Shown piece by piece: positions 63,400-64,000 of a stretch of 64,000 bases of DNA (positions within the stretch are counted from its first letter, which is position 1; each line of letters begins with the position of its first letter). Where the stretch lies: assembly GCA_945876095.1 (NCBI GenBank), contig CAMCMP010000009.1, positions 51,202 through 115,201 of the forward strand, read 5' to 3'. Made by a program: the position numbers and the translations under genes. The notes beneath the pieces were generated by a model. It did not search any database. It was not told where the DNA came from and was given only the letters and a program-made list of their open reading frames with translations. The DNA comes from Chitinophaga pinensis. Lineage in GTDB: Bacteria > Bacteroidota > Bacteroidia > Chitinophagales > Chitinophagaceae.

Positions 63400-64000
63400 A
63401 AATCCGTTGTTATAAACTTATCAGCTGCTACTTTATTTTAAATCTTTAGAAATTAAGCTACTCTTTCGGCTATTTAAATACTTCTTTGTTTCTATTTTAA
63501 AAGATGTTTTTCTATAGGTGACTGATATTTAATAATTTCAATTTCTCTTATAATATAGCTAAATAGATGATTATCCCTTTAGTAAAATAGAGCATCAAAT
63601 ATAGGGATTTATTATATAATCATGATTTTTGAATTTCGCTGTATTAGCCTAGCAGATCGCTTTTAATAAAATATAAAACAAATGATAAAATGTTTTTTCG
63701 TTTTCAAATGGACTGATATATTATTAAAATATTTAATTATTTTAAATACATTTTTTTAATCAATTGTTTAGTGTTTTTGTATTTATTATGAATAAATTTT
63801 ATTATTCAATTACAGTTAAAAGTATTTATTTTAGCTAAATCAAACTTATTAAAAATATCACTACCAACCGACTAAACTTAAAAATGTAATTTTTATCGGT
63901 TGAAAGTATTGGTTTTGTTGAATTGTTAATTTATTTTAATAGTCGACCCCCATGTTCATTTTGGAAAAAGGGATGGCAATACAAGGTTATTTTTTACTTT
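63400..64000. other. AT-rich intergenic region with a quasi-palindrome, no gene seen
   Basis: The last 600 bases contain no credible complete ORF. Near 63865-63902 a quasi-palindrome has CAACCGA and TCGGTTG as outer arms and AAAAAT / ATTTTT as an inner stem, with about eight unpaired bases on the left side only. The upstream control region of the PorP/SprF gene should lie at the left end, but I cannot identify a consensus promoter. A reading frame from an ATG at 63952 runs off the edge after 16 codons and cannot be judged. Confidence 0.5.
63940..63949. other. Match to the terminal repeat of the MITE-like element
   Basis: TAGTCGACCC is identical to the outermost 10 bases of the copy B terminus (39650-39659). 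The bases after it differ. It may be the left end of another element continuing past the window, or a chance match. Confidence 0.35.

Overview
The window is a low-GC chromosomal segment of a Bacteroidota bacterium, most likely of the Chitinophagia/Sphingobacteriia side. This rests on type IX secretion (T9SS) cargo with type A and type B sorting domains, a PorP/SprF-family protein, BshB1, DUF4294 and DUF3822 proteins, and promoters of the TTTG-N19-TANNTTTG type. It reads mostly as core chromosome. I see no prophage, plasmid, CRISPR array or intact transposase gene.

Layout. 1-10.3 kb is mainly minus strand: a partial CorA-type transporter, dapF with a nucleoside phosphorylase, tRNA-Cys, glnS, a fatty-acid desaturase, bshB1, a DUF4294 protein, and a cytochrome c biogenesis pair (CcsA/CcmF-like and CcmE). 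10.5-20.2 kb holds an arginase-fold enzyme, a radical SAM protein, ndk, nrnA, an FKBP-type lipoprotein, folP, a DUF1599 protein, a DoxX-like membrane protein and an ABC permease. 20.2-30.7 kb has DUF721/recF, pdhA, a TPR protein, ribH, a LutA-like protein, a frameshifted EVE-domain gene, gyrA and a DEAD-box helicase. 30.7-35.7 kb has lpxK, a 5-formyl-THF cyclo-ligase gene, rsmD, a DUF3822 gene, a MATE exporter and the RNase P RNA. 35.7-42.1 kb has a P-type ATPase remnant, a thioredoxin/ApbE pair, a TIM-barrel isomerase, and an SOS-type set (umuD, umuC, SRAP peptidase). 42.2-63.4 kb is a surface and secretion region: two lipoproteins, a 1,437-residue BNR/IPT/T9SS protein, nagA with a putative acyltransferase, a 3,800-residue Ig/PKD adhesin, and its PorP/SprF neighbour.

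The most unusual signal is a dispersed palindromic element with copies at about 21.8, 39.8 and 47.7 kb and a degenerate relative at 29.0 kb. Each of the three full copies folds into one long hairpin. A 13-nt stretch in the stem differs in sequence among the copies, yet its partner arm is exactly complementary in every copy, and the apical stem also changes on both sides together. One copy lies inside a 424-bp MITE-like unit with 20-bp perfect terminal inverted repeats, between umuC and the SRAP gene. Another is followed by three more tandem modules of about 133 bp that run into the stop codon of nagA.

Other points of interest are a CXXXY-type CcmE, an RsmD with GPPY in place of DPPY, the EVE frameshift, the ATPase remnant beside rnpB, a near-leaderless consensus promoter on the helicase gene, and a triplicated five-domain super-repeat (about 1,276 bp period) in the giant adhesin. 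Functions are read from motifs and family knowledge; no database search was run.
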